64,000 bases of DNA from Pseudopedobacter alpinus (GTDB lineage Bacteria > Bacteroidota > Bacteroidia > Sphingobacteriales > Sphingobacteriaceae). Below, one piece after another: positions 42,268 through 51,469 of the stretch (the stretch's first letter is position 1; each line of letters starts with the position of its first letter). The stretch spans positions 372,001-436,000 of the forward strand of contig NZ_JBHULV010000008.1 in NCBI RefSeq assembly GCF_042684645.1, written 5' to 3'. The position numbers were made by a program, and so were the translations under genes. Below the pieces are notes generated by a model that saw only the letters and a program-made list of their open reading frames with translations, was not told where the DNA came from and did no database searches.

Positions 42268-44313
42268 TTAATTGTTTAGTTTTTCAAGCTCTTCTTTTGC
42301 CCAAGCCATGTTGCCCAGTGCTAATTTATTGTTTGGATCTATATCTAGCGCCTTTTGACAAGCTTCAATTCCTTTTTTCCACTCTTTTAATTTATTATAA
42401 GCTGCACCAATATTATTGTAAGCTTCTGTACTATTTGGTTTTAATTTCAAAGCCTCATTACAAGCATTTATACATTCTAAATATTTACCTGAATTATATA
42501 GTTCTAAACTTAAATTAATATAATCACTTACGGTTTTAATAGTGCTTTTATTTGCTGTATTAAAGTAAGGTGTTTGGCTTTTTGCAGCATTCAAATAAGC
42601 AGCAGCCATTTCATCATTAGGTGATATTTGTAGCATTTGTTTGCTAATGTTTGATAATTTATCCCACTGTGAAGTTTGATTGTATAATTGCATTAAAAAG
42701 TTTATTACAATTGGCGCATTATCACCAAAAGAGTTTGCTTTTTCTGCCATGGATATACTCTCGGTTGTACGATTATTTTGATCTAAAAATTTAGCATAAT
42801 AGATATATGGATTAAATTTATCTGGCGCTAATTCTATAGCTCTTTTAAAATTTTTTTCGGCTTCTTCTGTACGGTTTAATCTGTTTTTTACTATCCCTAA
42901 ATTGATGTATAATGAAGAATAATTAGGAGATAATGGCAATGCTTTTTCAAAAGTTGTTAGCGCAGATTCGTAGTCGCCTTTCTCCATTAATGCTAAGCCA
43001 TAATTCATAAAACCTCTTCCGTTTAAAGGACTTTTTATGGTAACATCATACCACAAAGATTCCTCATTATTCCAAATTTTATTTCTTTGATATACACCAA
43101 AAGCATTTAACGATAAAACAATTAAACAAACTAAGCTAATCCCAAAACGATAAAATGAGTTGGCTTTTATTTTTGGCTCATGTTTCAAAATAAATAAACC
43201 AATACTAGTAACTACACTTAATGCTAAACCAATAAATGGAAAAAACATACGATGATCATTTGTTACTTCTGCAAATGGAGCTATTGAAGTTGGTAAAAGT
43301 GCAGCAGAGAACCAAATTAAACCAAACGTAATTGGCTTGGTTTCTTTTTTATCAGAGAGTTTAAAAATAGAGATTAAAAGCGCAATTATAAATGCAAAAC
43401 CTATGATTATTCGTTCATCAAATAAATTTGTAAAAACTTTCCAATCAGTATCAGCACTTAAATTTAAAGGCAAAAAGAAACTGATGAAATAGTGTAGCCA
43501 AACATAGGTTTGTGTAATTAGATAACTAAATAACGGATTGCTAATGCCGTCCATCCCGGATATTCTTGTTAAAGTGTAAACTTGTGCAATACCAACAATT
43601 AAAATAAGCGGAATTAATGATGAAATTGTTTGTAATATAAATTTGAAATTATTTGCTTTAAACAGATTAGAAATGGTTAAGTTTTTTTCGAAAAGAATAA
43701 TGTAAAAGAAAAGGATAATGATTAAAACTAATACAGTTTCTTTTGTAAAAACACCTATAACTGCGGGGATAATGTATAAAAACCATTTTCTTTTAGCTGG
43801 CCAGGCTATGTAAATATAAAATGAAGCTACGATAAAAAGTGTTGATAAAACATCGGAACGAGATATTACATAATTTATAGTTTCTGCATTAGCTGTATTT
43901 AACATATACCACCCTGTTGCTAAAATGGCAAAGTAACTTGTATAATGGTGGTTAATGGCTTTATTGAGAATAATTTTGTAGGAAAAGAAAATTAAAATAC
44001 CCAAAACAATAAACCAAATAAATGTTGATAGGTGAAAGTAAAAAGGATTTAACCCTCCTCCGAGCCAATAATCAATAGCAAGACTTGTAGTAACAATAGG
44101 TCTTAATGATTGGTTTGAAGGTAAAACACTAAACATTTTTGGGTCAGAAAAATAAGCAGGAATGTTTTTTATATTTCTGATAAACGGGTTTTCTTCTATT
44201 GTATGCCAATCATCAAAATGAAAGCCGTTATAAAAATGGTTTGAATAGGCTGCACAAAGCACTAAAAAAATTAATGATCCAATAATTAAAATGTTTCTAT
44301 TTAACTTATTCAT
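42268..44313 (-). CDS. TMTC-like membrane glycosyltransferase with TPR domain
   Basis: 681 residues. The N-terminal half has 10-12 membrane spans with FHFDDWHTIEENPFIRN at the first periplasmic loop, the acidic-pair pattern of GT-C (PMT/TMTC) enzymes. The C-terminal ~300 residues are tetratricopeptide repeats (for example GRGFMNYGLALMEKGDYESA, AYNNIGAAYNKLKEWKKGIE). Likely transfers a sugar, perhaps mannose, from a lipid carrier to proteins in the periplasm; Bacteroidota are known to O-glycosylate secreted proteins. The donor and target are not shown by the sequence. Confidence 0.78.
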   Translation of the reverse strand: MNKLNRNILIIGSLIFLVLCAAYSNHFYNGFHFDDWHTIEENPFIRNIKNIPAYFSDPKMFSVLPSNQSLRPIVTTSLAIDYWLGGGLNPFYFHLSTFIWFIVLGILIFFSYKIILNKAINHHYTSYFAILATGWYMLNTANAETINYVISRSDVLSTLFIVASFYIYIAWPAKRKWFLYIIPAVIGVFTKETVLVLIIILFFYIILFEKNLTISNLFKANNFKFILQTISSLIPLILIVGIAQVYTLTRISGMDGISNPLFSYLITQTYVWLHYFISFFLPLNLSADTDWKVFTNLFDERIIIGFAFIIALLISIFKLSDKKETKPITFGLIWFSAALLPTSIAPFAEVTNDHRMFFPFIGLALSVVTSIGLFILKHEPKIKANSFYRFGISLVCLIVLSLNAFGVYQRNKIWNNEESLWYDVTIKSPLNGRGFMNYGLALMEKGDYESALTTFEKALPLSPNYSSLYINLGIVKNRLNRTEEAEKNFKRAIELAPDKFNPYIYYAKFLDQNNRTTESISMAEKANSFGDNAPIVINFLMQLYNQTSQWDKLSNISKQMLQISPNDEMAAAYLNAAKSQTPYFNTANKSTIKTVSDYINLSLELYNSGKYLECINACNEALKLKPNSTEAYNNIGAAYNKLKEWKKGIEACQKALDIDPNNKLALGNMAWAKEELEKLNN

Positions 44314-44429
44314 GTTTTAAAAAATGCAATACTCCTTAAATAATAATTTGTGAACTAAAGTATGATTTTGTGGTAAAAAAATAAATTTTAGAAATAAATC
44401 TCATCTTCACAAACTGATAATCAAAATGT

Positions 44430-45152
44430 TTAGGCTAATTGGTATAGGTATCTTTGTATGGTGTTTTCTAAGCCTAAATATAAGGCATCGCAAATGAGCG
44501 CATGGCCAATGCTAACTTCTAATAAACCGGGAATGTTTTGTGCAAAGTATTGTAGGTTATCCAAATCTAAATCGTGGCCGGCATTAATCCCTATACCTAA
44601 GTCATTCGCTTTTTTGGCTGCAAAAATGTAAGGCGCTATTGCTTTTTCTTTATCACGATGGAAGCCACTTGCGTAAGCTTCTGTGTAAAGCTCAATTCTA
44701 TCAGTTCCCGTTGTTTTAGCGGCTTCTACCATTTCTGTATTTGGATCAACAAAAATGGAAACGCGGATATTTTTTTCTTTGAATACTCCAATAATATCTT
44801 GTAAATAATTTTGGTGTTTAATGGTGTCCCAACCGTGATTACTGGTTATCTGCCCTAAAATATCGGGCACTAATGTTACTTGGGCGGGTTGGTTGGCTAA
44901 AACTAATTCTACAAACTTTTGCTCTTCGCAATTGCCCTCAATATTAAACTCAGTTTTAATTGCAGCTTTTAAATCAAAAGTGTCTTGGTAGCGGATATGT
45001 CTTTCATCTGGGCGAGGGTGTACGGTAATTCCTTGAGCTCCAAATCGTTCACAATCTAAGGCGGTTTTTACTAAATTAGGATTGTTAGCGCCTCTTGAAT
45101 TACGAAGGGTTGCAATTTTATTGATATTTACAGAAAGTTTAGCTTGTGACAT
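44430..45152 (-). CDS. pdxJ: Pyridoxine 5'-phosphate synthase
   Basis: 240 residues with the family N-terminus KLSVNINKIATLRNSRG and segments GITVHPRPDERHIR, RVSIFVDP and GINAGHDLDLDNL. It condenses 1-deoxyxylulose 5-phosphate with 3-amino-2-oxopropyl phosphate to make vitamin B6. The N-terminus confirms the ATG at 45152, yet a TACCTTTG promoter box ends only four bases upstream, so the mRNA is probably leaderless. Confidence 0.96.
   Translation of the reverse strand: MSQAKLSVNINKIATLRNSRGANNPNLVKTALDCERFGAQGITVHPRPDERHIRYQDTFDLKAAIKTEFNIEGNCEEQKFVELVLANQPAQVTLVPDILGQITSNHGWDTIKHQNYLQDIIGVFKEKNIRVSIFVDPNTEMVEAAKTTGTDRIELYTEAYASGFHRDKEKAIAPYIFAAKKANDLGIGINAGHDLDLDNLQYFAQNIPGLLEVSIGHALICDALYLGLENTIQRYLYQLA
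45057..45064 (-). promoter_or_regulatory. Misplaced-coordinate note: internal pdxJ sequence, no site
   Basis: No regulatory site is claimed at this position; it lies within the pdxJ coding region. The candidate -7 box of pdxJ is at 45157-45164. Confidence 0.01.
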
Positions 45153-45156
45153 AGTG

Positions 45157-45164
45157 CAAAGGTA
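45157..45164 (-). promoter_or_regulatory. Candidate -7 box of pdxJ
   Basis: Minus-strand TACCTTTG followed by CACT and then the ATG. The expected transcription start coincides with the start codon. Confidence 0.5.
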
Positions 45165-45204
45165 ATTTAATCTGATAATTTGGATAAATGATTTTAAAAT
45201 TTTG

Positions 45205-46716
45205 CTACCTCATCATCTCTAGCAACTCATCAACATATTTACGCTCGTTAGCTAGCCTGGGCACTTTATGTTGTCCACCTAATTTACCTTTAGCTTTTAG
45301 CCAATTGTAAAAAGTATGGTTTGGTGCAATATGAACTTTTGGGCGCCTTAATGCCATGTCTTTAAAACGTTTAGCATCATAATCTGAGTTTACTTCACGT
45401 AGGGTATTGTCTAAAATATCTATAAAGCGTTCAAATTCTTTGGGTTTCTTTTCAAATTCTATAATCCACTCGTGAGCACCGGTTTCGTTTTCGTTAAAAT
45501 AAATTGGGCAAGCGGTATAATCTTTTATTTGCGCTCCCGTATCGGCACAAGCCTTATTTAAAGCTTTTTCTGCATTATCTATAATTAATTCTTCGCCAAA
45601 AGCATTTATAAAATGTTTGGTACGGCCTGTTATTCTTAAACGGTAAGGAATTTTAGAGGTAAAACTAACAGTATCGCCAATCATGTAGCGCCACAAACCT
45701 CCATTGGTACTAATCACCATTGCATAATTTTGGCCAATTTCCACTTCATCTAAGGTTATGGTATTTGGATATTCTTTATCCAGCTCCTCCATGGGTATAA
45801 ATTCGTAAAAAATCCCATAATCTAACATCAACAATAAATCAGAAGAATCACTTTGGTCTTGTATTCCAAAAAAACCTTCCGAAGCATTGTAGGTTTCTAA
45901 ATAATACATCGTTGGATCTGGAATTAACCTTCTAAATTGCTCTCTATAAGGTTCAAAATTTACAGCTCCATGAACGTAAAGCTCTAAATTTGGCCAAACT
46001 TCCATCAAGTTTTGTTTACCTGTGATTTCTAAAATACGTTTAGCTAAAACAATAGTCCAAGTGGGTACACCAGCAATATTTGTTACATTTTCTGTGATGG
46101 TGGCATGGGCCATCTTTTCAATTTTCTCTTCGTAATTATCCATTAAGGCAATGTCCATACCTGGTGTGCGAAGCATTTCGGCCCAAAATGGCAGGTTTTT
46201 AATAATTACTGCAGACAAATCTCCATAAAAAGAATGTGGGCTAAGTTGGTTTATTTGATGGCTGCCACCAAGCACCAAACTTTTACCTGTAAACATTTTA
46301 GCATGAGGGCGATTATTGCAGTAAATAGCCAACATATCTTTACCTCCTCTAAAATGGCAGTCTTCTAAAGATTCTTCACTAACGGGTATAAATTTACTTC
46401 TATCGTTAGTGGTGCCAGATGATTTTGCAAACCATTTAATTTCTGAAGGCCAAAGCACATTTTGCTCACCATTCAGCATTTTTTCTATATATGGCTTTAA
46501 AGTATCATAATTTTGTACCGGAACTCTTTCTTTAAACTGATTGATGTTTTCAATAGAACGATAATCATATTTTTTACCCCATTCGGTAGAAACTGCATCA
46601 GAAATTAAACTTCCAAACCACTCTTCTTGCACTTCAACAGGATATTTCATAAAAAGCTCGATTTGATGCATCCGCTTTTTCATGTACCAATTCAAAAAGG
46701 AATTTACTATTGTCAT
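45205..46716 (-). CDS. GH3-family acyl-adenylating enzyme
   Basis: 503 residues. GH3 proteins share the adenylate-forming (ANL) fold and, in plants, join amino acids to hormones such as auxin; bacterial members are common in Bacteroidota with unknown substrates. Visible: the phosphate-loop-like WFAKSSGTTNDRSKFIPVS (about 94-112), YNASEGFFGIQ and a C-terminal domain with YRLRITGRTKHFINAFGEEL. Length is typical. The upstream gap holds a repeat spacer shared with other sites. Confidence 0.88.
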   Translation of the reverse strand: MTIVNSFLNWYMKKRMHQIELFMKYPVEVQEEWFGSLISDAVSTEWGKKYDYRSIENINQFKERVPVQNYDTLKPYIEKMLNGEQNVLWPSEIKWFAKSSGTTNDRSKFIPVSEESLEDCHFRGGKDMLAIYCNNRPHAKMFTGKSLVLGGSHQINQLSPHSFYGDLSAVIIKNLPFWAEMLRTPGMDIALMDNYEEKIEKMAHATITENVTNIAGVPTWTIVLAKRILEITGKQNLMEVWPNLELYVHGAVNFEPYREQFRRLIPDPTMYYLETYNASEGFFGIQDQSDSSDLLLMLDYGIFYEFIPMEELDKEYPNTITLDEVEIGQNYAMVISTNGGLWRYMIGDTVSFTSKIPYRLRITGRTKHFINAFGEELIIDNAEKALNKACADTGAQIKDYTACPIYFNENETGAHEWIIEFEKKPKEFERFIDILDNTLREVNSDYDAKRFKDMALRRPKVHIAPNHTFYNWLKAKGKLGGQHKVPRLANERKYVDELLEMMR

Positions 46717-46876
46717 TTGTTTAGTTGGTTGGGTGGTTAGTTTTTTAGTTTGTCAGAACTTTTCAGTTTTATAGGTGGTTAGTCTATGAGTTGATTAAAA
46801 TTTTAATTGAATGGTGTATTAATATTGTATCTTATAAAGCCTAACAAACTACCAATCTGACCAACTAACCAACTGG
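46717..46876. repeat. Inverted spacer element between the GH3 gene and lptB
   Basis: TTAGTTGGTTGGGTGGTTAG near the left end is largely complementary to CCAACTAACCAACTGGCTA at the right end, with further TTAGTTTGTCAG and CCTAACAAACTACC pieces inside. This is the same vocabulary as in the atpF-atpH gap. No gene is seen in the 160 bases. Confidence 0.5.
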
Positions 46877-47611
46877 CTAAAACCTTTTAATTTTTAATTC
46901 AAAATGTTGACCTAAATAAAATTTACGAGCCATTTCGTTATCCGCAATTTCTTGTGGGGTTCCTGCTAACATCAAATTTCCCTCGGCTAATAAATAAGCT
47001 CTGTCGGTAATAGAAAGCGTTTCGTTTACATTATGGTCTGTAATTAAAATACCTATGTTTCGATGTTTTAATCTAGCAACAATCATCTGTATTTCTTCCA
47101 CCGCAATAGGGTCAACTCCGGCAAAGGGTTCGTCCAATAAAATAAACTTAGGGTCGGCAGCTAATGCCCTTGCAATTTCTGTTCTTCTTCTTTCTCCTCC
47201 AGAAAGTAAATCTCCACGGTTTGTTCTCACTTTATGCAAACTAAACTCATCTATTAAAGATTCTAATTTATCTTTTTGCTCTTCTTTTGATAGTTTTGAC
47301 ATTTCTAAAACAGCCAAAATATTATCTTCAACACTTAGTTTTCTAAAAATTGAAGCTTCTTGTGCTAAATAACCAATACCTTTTTGTGCCCTGCGATACA
47401 TGGGGTCTCCCGTAATATCCTCGTCTTCTAAAAATACTTTGCCTTCATTGGGCCTTATTAAACCAACAATCATGTAAAAAGAAGTTGTTTTTCCCGCACC
47501 ATTTGGGCCCAGTAAACCTACAATTTCTCCTTGGTTTACATGGAAAGAAACATTATTTACTACAACTCTTTGTTTGTATTTTTTAATTAGATTTTCTGCC
47601 TTTAATATCAT
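46877..47611 (-). CDS. lptB: LPS export ABC transporter ATP-binding protein
   Basis: 244 residues. ATPase with Walker A GPNGAGKTT (35-43), signature LLSGGERRR (about 140) and Walker B KFILLDEPFAGVDPI. The spacing, YRRAQKGIGYLAQEASIFRK and ITDHNVNETLSITDRAYLL identify LptB, which powers lipopolysaccharide transport with LptF/G. It begins six bases after recJ ends, so the two form one unit. Confidence 0.93.
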   Translation of the reverse strand: MILKAENLIKKYKQRVVVNNVSFHVNQGEIVGLLGPNGAGKTTSFYMIVGLIRPNEGKVFLEDEDITGDPMYRRAQKGIGYLAQEASIFRKLSVEDNILAVLEMSKLSKEEQKDKLESLIDEFSLHKVRTNRGDLLSGGERRRTEIARALAADPKFILLDEPFAGVDPIAVEEIQMIVARLKHRNIGILITDHNVNETLSITDRAYLLAEGNLMLAGTPQEIADNEMARKFYLGQHFELKIKRF

Positions 47612-47617
47612 TTAATT

Positions 47618-49318
47618 CTAATAAGTTTTTATCCCTTTAATATTAAGCTGTATGTTTTTTCTGTCTTTCCAAACATTTTGTTCTATGGTGTAACAAACAT
47701 CAAATGGTTTGCCCAAATTAATATTCTCCAGATGATTACCAAATCCAAAAGCAATACATTCAAATAAAGAGCTATTTGGTTGTCTAATGGTCATTTTTAA
47801 ATGATTATTACCAACAACAGAGCCATAACCATACGAAGTTACATTTTTGCTTAAAAAAATTGGTGACATATTTTGTGGGCCAAATGGCGAAAATTGATTC
47901 AATATTCTGAAAAATTTCGCATCAATATCATTCAATAATATTTCATCCTCAATAATAATTTCTTGAGTCAATAAATTATCTGTTATTGAAGCACAAACAA
48001 CTTCTTCAAAACGTTGACTAAAAGCCTCCACGTTTTCCACTTTCATAGTTAAGCCAGCTGCGTATTTATGTCCGCCGTATTGTTCTAATAAATCGCTGCA
48101 AGCAGTTAAGGCTTCGTACAAATCATAACCAATAACAGATCTTGCCGAACCCGCAACTATTCCGTTTGATTGGGTAAGCACAATAGTAGGGCGGTAGTAT
48201 TTTTCTGTTAATCTCGAAGCTACAATGCCAATAACCCCTTTATGCCAACTTTCGTTATATACAACTGTTGATTTTCTATGCTCCATTTCTGGCGAATTTA
48301 AAATCATAGCTAAAGCCTGCTCAGTTATGTTTGTATCAAATTCTCTTCTTTCAGCATTTTTTAGGTTTACAATAAAGCCAGCATCTTCTGCAGTTTCTGA
48401 TGAATTCGCAATTAGTAATTTAACCGCTTTCTTTGCATCGTCAATTCTGCCGGCAGCATTAATACGTGGACCAATAGAAAATACAATATCAGTAATCGTG
48501 AAATCATCGGTTTTACCTGATAATTCTCTTAAAGCTTGTAAACCGTTACACGGGTTGTTGTTTAATTTCTCTAAACCAAAATAGGCTAAAATTCTATTTT
48601 CGCCGGTAATAGGTACAATATCCGAAGCTATACTTACTACTACTAAATCTAAATATTCTTCTACTTCTTTGCCATCTATATTATTTTTGATAGCGTAAGC
48701 TTGTATCAATTTATAACCTAATCCACAGCCAGATAATTCTTTGTATGGGTATTCACAGTCAACTCTTTTAGGGTCTAAAACAGCTATCGCAGCAGGAATT
48801 ATGTCTCCGGGTAAATGATGGTCACAAATTATAAAATCAATATTTTTCTCATTTGCATAAGCTACCTTATCAACAGATTTTATTCCGCAATCTAAAGCTA
48901 TAATTAAACCATAGTGATTTTCAAAAGCATAATCAATACCCTCGGTAGAAATTCCATAACCTTCTTTGTACCTATCGGGGATGTAATAATCTATTTTGGA
49001 GTGTATTTTTTTAAAAAAAGAATAAGTTAAAGCAACAGAAGTGGTGCCATCAACATCGTAATCTCCATAAACTAAAATATTTTCATCATCTTTAATCGCT
49101 TTTTCAATTCGCAAAATAGCCTGCTCCATGTCCTTCATTAAAAAAGGATCATGTAAGTGGTTAAGCGTTGGTCTAAAAAATGCCTTTGCTTCATCAAAAG
49201 TGTTTAAACCTCTCTTAACCATCATCCCCGCCAAGGTTTTGTTAACCTTTAAATCCTCCGAGAGTTTTTCAACCAATTGTGCATCAGCTTTTTCCTGCGC
49301 TACCCACCTTTTTTCCAT
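47618..49318 (-). CDS. recJ: Single-stranded-DNA-specific exonuclease RecJ
   Basis: 566 residues from the ATG at 49318 (MEKRWVAQEKADAQLVEKLS); the GTG six codons earlier is less likely. DHH-family motifs: ILVYGDYDVDGTTSVAL (about 80-96), DFIICDHHLPG with DHH, and the DHHA1 part with GGHKYAAGLTM. RecJ degrades 5' single strands in recombination and mismatch repair. All metal-binding residues are visible. Confidence 0.95.
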   Translation of the reverse strand: MEKRWVAQEKADAQLVEKLSEDLKVNKTLAGMMVKRGLNTFDEAKAFFRPTLNHLHDPFLMKDMEQAILRIEKAIKDDENILVYGDYDVDGTTSVALTYSFFKKIHSKIDYYIPDRYKEGYGISTEGIDYAFENHYGLIIALDCGIKSVDKVAYANEKNIDFIICDHHLPGDIIPAAIAVLDPKRVDCEYPYKELSGCGLGYKLIQAYAIKNNIDGKEVEEYLDLVVVSIASDIVPITGENRILAYFGLEKLNNNPCNGLQALRELSGKTDDFTITDIVFSIGPRINAAGRIDDAKKAVKLLIANSSETAEDAGFIVNLKNAERREFDTNITEQALAMILNSPEMEHRKSTVVYNESWHKGVIGIVASRLTEKYYRPTIVLTQSNGIVAGSARSVIGYDLYEALTACSDLLEQYGGHKYAAGLTMKVENVEAFSQRFEEVVCASITDNLLTQEIIIEDEILLNDIDAKFFRILNQFSPFGPQNMSPIFLSKNVTSYGYGSVVGNNHLKMTIRQPNSSLFECIAFGFGNHLENINLGKPFDVCYTIEQNVWKDRKNIQLNIKGIKTY

Positions 49319-49422
49319 ATATTTGCTTTGAATCACCCGTAAATATACATTTTATAAGATGTGTTGAGCAATAGAATTTCAGCAAATTTTAAGGGTTTTT
49401 GTTAATATTATAATTATAAGAT

Positions 49423-50196
49423 TTGAAAGTAGTTGCCCTGCATGAAGGTTCATATTCTGTTGATGCCTCAAAGAAATTTATTCCATTTAATCCAGATATT
49501 GATAAAGTAAGCGATAGACCAGCTTCTCTTTTTATCTTTATTCAACCCTTTTTAGTAAAAACCAGTACCGATTTAATTTTGATAGATACAGGTTTAGGTT
49601 ATAATAATGAGAAAGGCGAACTTATTTTACATGAGAATATTAAAAAGGCAGGTTATCATCCAGATGATGTCACAAAAGTTTTAATGTCTCACTTACATTA
49701 CGACCATAGTGGTGGTATGGTAAAAGATAATAAGGGTAAGTTAGAAGTTAGTTTTCCTAATGCCGAGTACTATATACAAAGAGGGGAGTGGGAAGTAGCT
49801 TACAGTAAACCTTCAAGTTCTTACAAAACTCAAATTTTTGACGTTTTGCAACGGTCTGGTCAAGTAATATTTTTGGAAGGCGATGGGCAAATAAATGATC
49901 AAATAAGTTATGAAATTACTGGAGGGCATACAGAGTTTCATCAAGTATATTACATAAAAGAAAATAGCGAGACGATATTTTTCGGCGCAGATGTTGTGCC
50001 GGAGCCAGAACAGCTACAAAGAAAATTTATAGCGAAGTATGATTTAGACGGAAGAAAATCTATGGAATTAAGAGAGAAATTTGGAGTTAAAGCGGCAGAA
50101 GGTAATTGGACTTGCTTGTTTTACCATGCCAAAGCAAAATCTGTTTCAAAAGTGAAATTGAAAGATGATGCCATTTTAATAGAAGAGATTTTATAA
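49423..50196 (+). CDS. Metallo-beta-lactamase-fold hydrolase
   Basis: 257 residues, starting at TTG 49423. The zinc motif HLHYDH in VLMSHLHYDHSGGM and ILIDTGLG are visible, together with GGHTEFHQVYY further on, so the hydrolase site looks complete. It resembles lactonase-type members (for example quorum-signal lactonases), but the substrate cannot be told. The start is uncertain because TTTG just upstream resembles a promoter box. Its 3' end overlaps that of the convergent response-regulator gene by six bases. Confidence 0.8.
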   Translation: MKVVALHEGSYSVDASKKFIPFNPDIDKVSDRPASLFIFIQPFLVKTSTDLILIDTGLGYNNEKGELILHENIKKAGYHPDDVTKVLMSHLHYDHSGGMVKDNKGKLEVSFPNAEYYIQRGEWEVAYSKPSSSYKTQIFDVLQRSGQVIFLEGDGQINDQISYEITGGHTEFHQVYYIKENSETIFFGADVVPEPEQLQRKFIAKYDLDGRKSMELREKFGVKAAEGNWTCLFYHAKAKSVSKVKLKDDAILIEEIL

Positions 50197-50601
50197 AATA
50201 CTCAAAGATTCATACAAATCTCTAATTTTTTCTACTGTTAATGGTTTAGAAATAAATTTATTTACGGTGGTATAAGTTTTAGCTTTACTAATATCATCAT
50301 TGTAAACAGATGATGAAAGCATATTGATATAGGTGGATTTATTCAATTCGGACTTAATTTGTTCAAATTCATCTAAAAATTCCCAGCCATTCATGATGGG
50401 CATGTTTATATCTAAAAAAATAATATCCGGAAAATTGTTTTGATCTGTTAATTTTTCTTTAATAAAATTTAACCCTTCTAAACCGTTCAAACGAGTTATA
50501 ACTTTTGCTTTAACAGGAATTTTATCTATCAACTTAACAGCGATGAAATTGTTTATTTCATCGTCATCAATAATTAAAATATTTAATAATTCTTTATCCA
50601 T
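50191..50601 (-). CDS. Single-domain response regulator (CheY-like)
   Basis: 136 residues, receiver domain only. Acidic pocket in IIDDDEIN (11-18), phosphoacceptor Asp64 in IIFLDINMP, conserved Lys119 in FISKPL. Without an output domain it must act through protein contacts or phosphotransfer. The nearest kinase is the THI5-PAS-histidine kinase at 51470-53749, on the same strand but separated by a YceI gene, so pairing is a guess. Confidence 0.9.
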   Translation of the reverse strand: MDKELLNILIIDDDEINNFIAVKLIDKIPVKAKVITRLNGLEGLNFIKEKLTDQNNFPDIIFLDINMPIMNGWEFLDEFEQIKSELNKSTYINMLSSSVYNDDISKAKTYTTVNKFISKPLTVEKIRDLYESLSIL

Positions 50602-50741
50602 TTTAATGGTTTACGTTAAACTGTTTTAAATGGTTTCAACTTTATACAATTTTATTTTATATTCTAACTTAACTATTAATTTTAAAATAAAGTATCTTAA
50701 CATTTAATAAAGCTGTAACATAAGTATGATAAACATAAAAA

Positions 50742-50770
50742 AACCAACTTATAAAGTTGGTTTTTTTATT
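50742..50770 (-). terminator. Terminator after the YceI gene
   Basis: AACCAACTT (50742-50750) and AAGTTGGTT (50754-50762) form a nine-base-pair stem; T-runs flank it on both strands, so it may serve both directions. It ends the YceI transcript, whose stop codon lies 23 bases away. Confidence 0.7.
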
Positions 50771-50784
50771 AAATTTATTTTATA

Positions 50785-51369
50785 CTATTTTTTAGCTAAA
50801 AGTGTAATGTTTAATGTAAATTCATCATCAATAGCTTTGTCTCCAAGCCCGTCAATAAAACTTTTTGACCCGTATTTAATGTCAAATTTAGTTCTGTTTA
50901 TTTTTACTCCGTTAGCTACAGCAACTAGAACACCATCTTTTTGCTTAATACTTGCCGGAAAAGAAATTGCATTTGTTATTCCTTTAATAGTTAAGTTACC
51001 AGTAATAGTAGCTTTATCTACACCAGTGTTTTGAACTTTAGTAATTACAAACTTTGAAGTAGGATTTTTTTCAACTGAGAAAAAATCGTCAGATTTTAAA
51101 TGACCTAATAGCTTATTACCGTTGCTAGCATCCAAATCTATACAAGTCATAGAAGTCATATCCATTTCAAAGTTGCCACCATCAAGTTTGTTTCCTTTTG
51201 CATTTAGTACACCTGATGCTAATTTTATTTCACCATTATGTTTACCGGTAACTTTAGCACCAATCCATTCAATTTTAGATTTTGATAAATCAACTTTGTA
51301 AACATCAGCAGCTGGAGCAAATGCGAATAAAATGCCAACGAAGGCTAATAGTAATAAGTTCTTTTTCAT
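50785..51369 (-). CDS. YceI-family lipocalin-like periplasmic protein
   Basis: 194 residues with a signal peptide (MKKNLLLLAFVGILFAFAPA). The YceI beta-barrel, which binds isoprenoid or other lipids, is seen in KVDLSKSKIEWIGAKVTGKH, DLDASNGNKLLGHLKSDDFF and KYGSKSFIDGLGDKAIDDEF. A TACCTTTG box at 51400-51407 is a likely promoter. Typical length; no link to neighbours is obvious. Confidence 0.9.
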   Translation of the reverse strand: MKKNLLLLAFVGILFAFAPAADVYKVDLSKSKIEWIGAKVTGKHNGEIKLASGVLNAKGNKLDGGNFEMDMTSMTCIDLDASNGNKLLGHLKSDDFFSVEKNPTSKFVITKVQNTGVDKATITGNLTIKGITNAISFPASIKQKDGVLVAVANGVKINRTKFDIKYGSKSFIDGLGDKAIDDEFTLNITLLAKK

Positions 51370-51399
51370 TTTTTATGTTTTTAATTTAATGATGAAGCA

Positions 51400-51407
51400 A
51401 AGGTAAT
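51400..51407 (-). promoter_or_regulatory. Candidate -7 box of the YceI gene
   Basis: Minus-strand TACCTTTG matches TAnnTTTG and gives a leader of about 25 bases. Confidence 0.45.
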
Positions 51408-51469
51408 TTTAATATTATATGTTTAAACATGTATTATTAAAAAAGTTAAATCATTACCTTAGTGTGACA

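Noticed and set aside
45057..45064. Promoter box of pdxJ at this position
   Set aside because: Recounting places the TACCTTTG box at 45157-45164; the entry at 45057 in the feature list is a null note.
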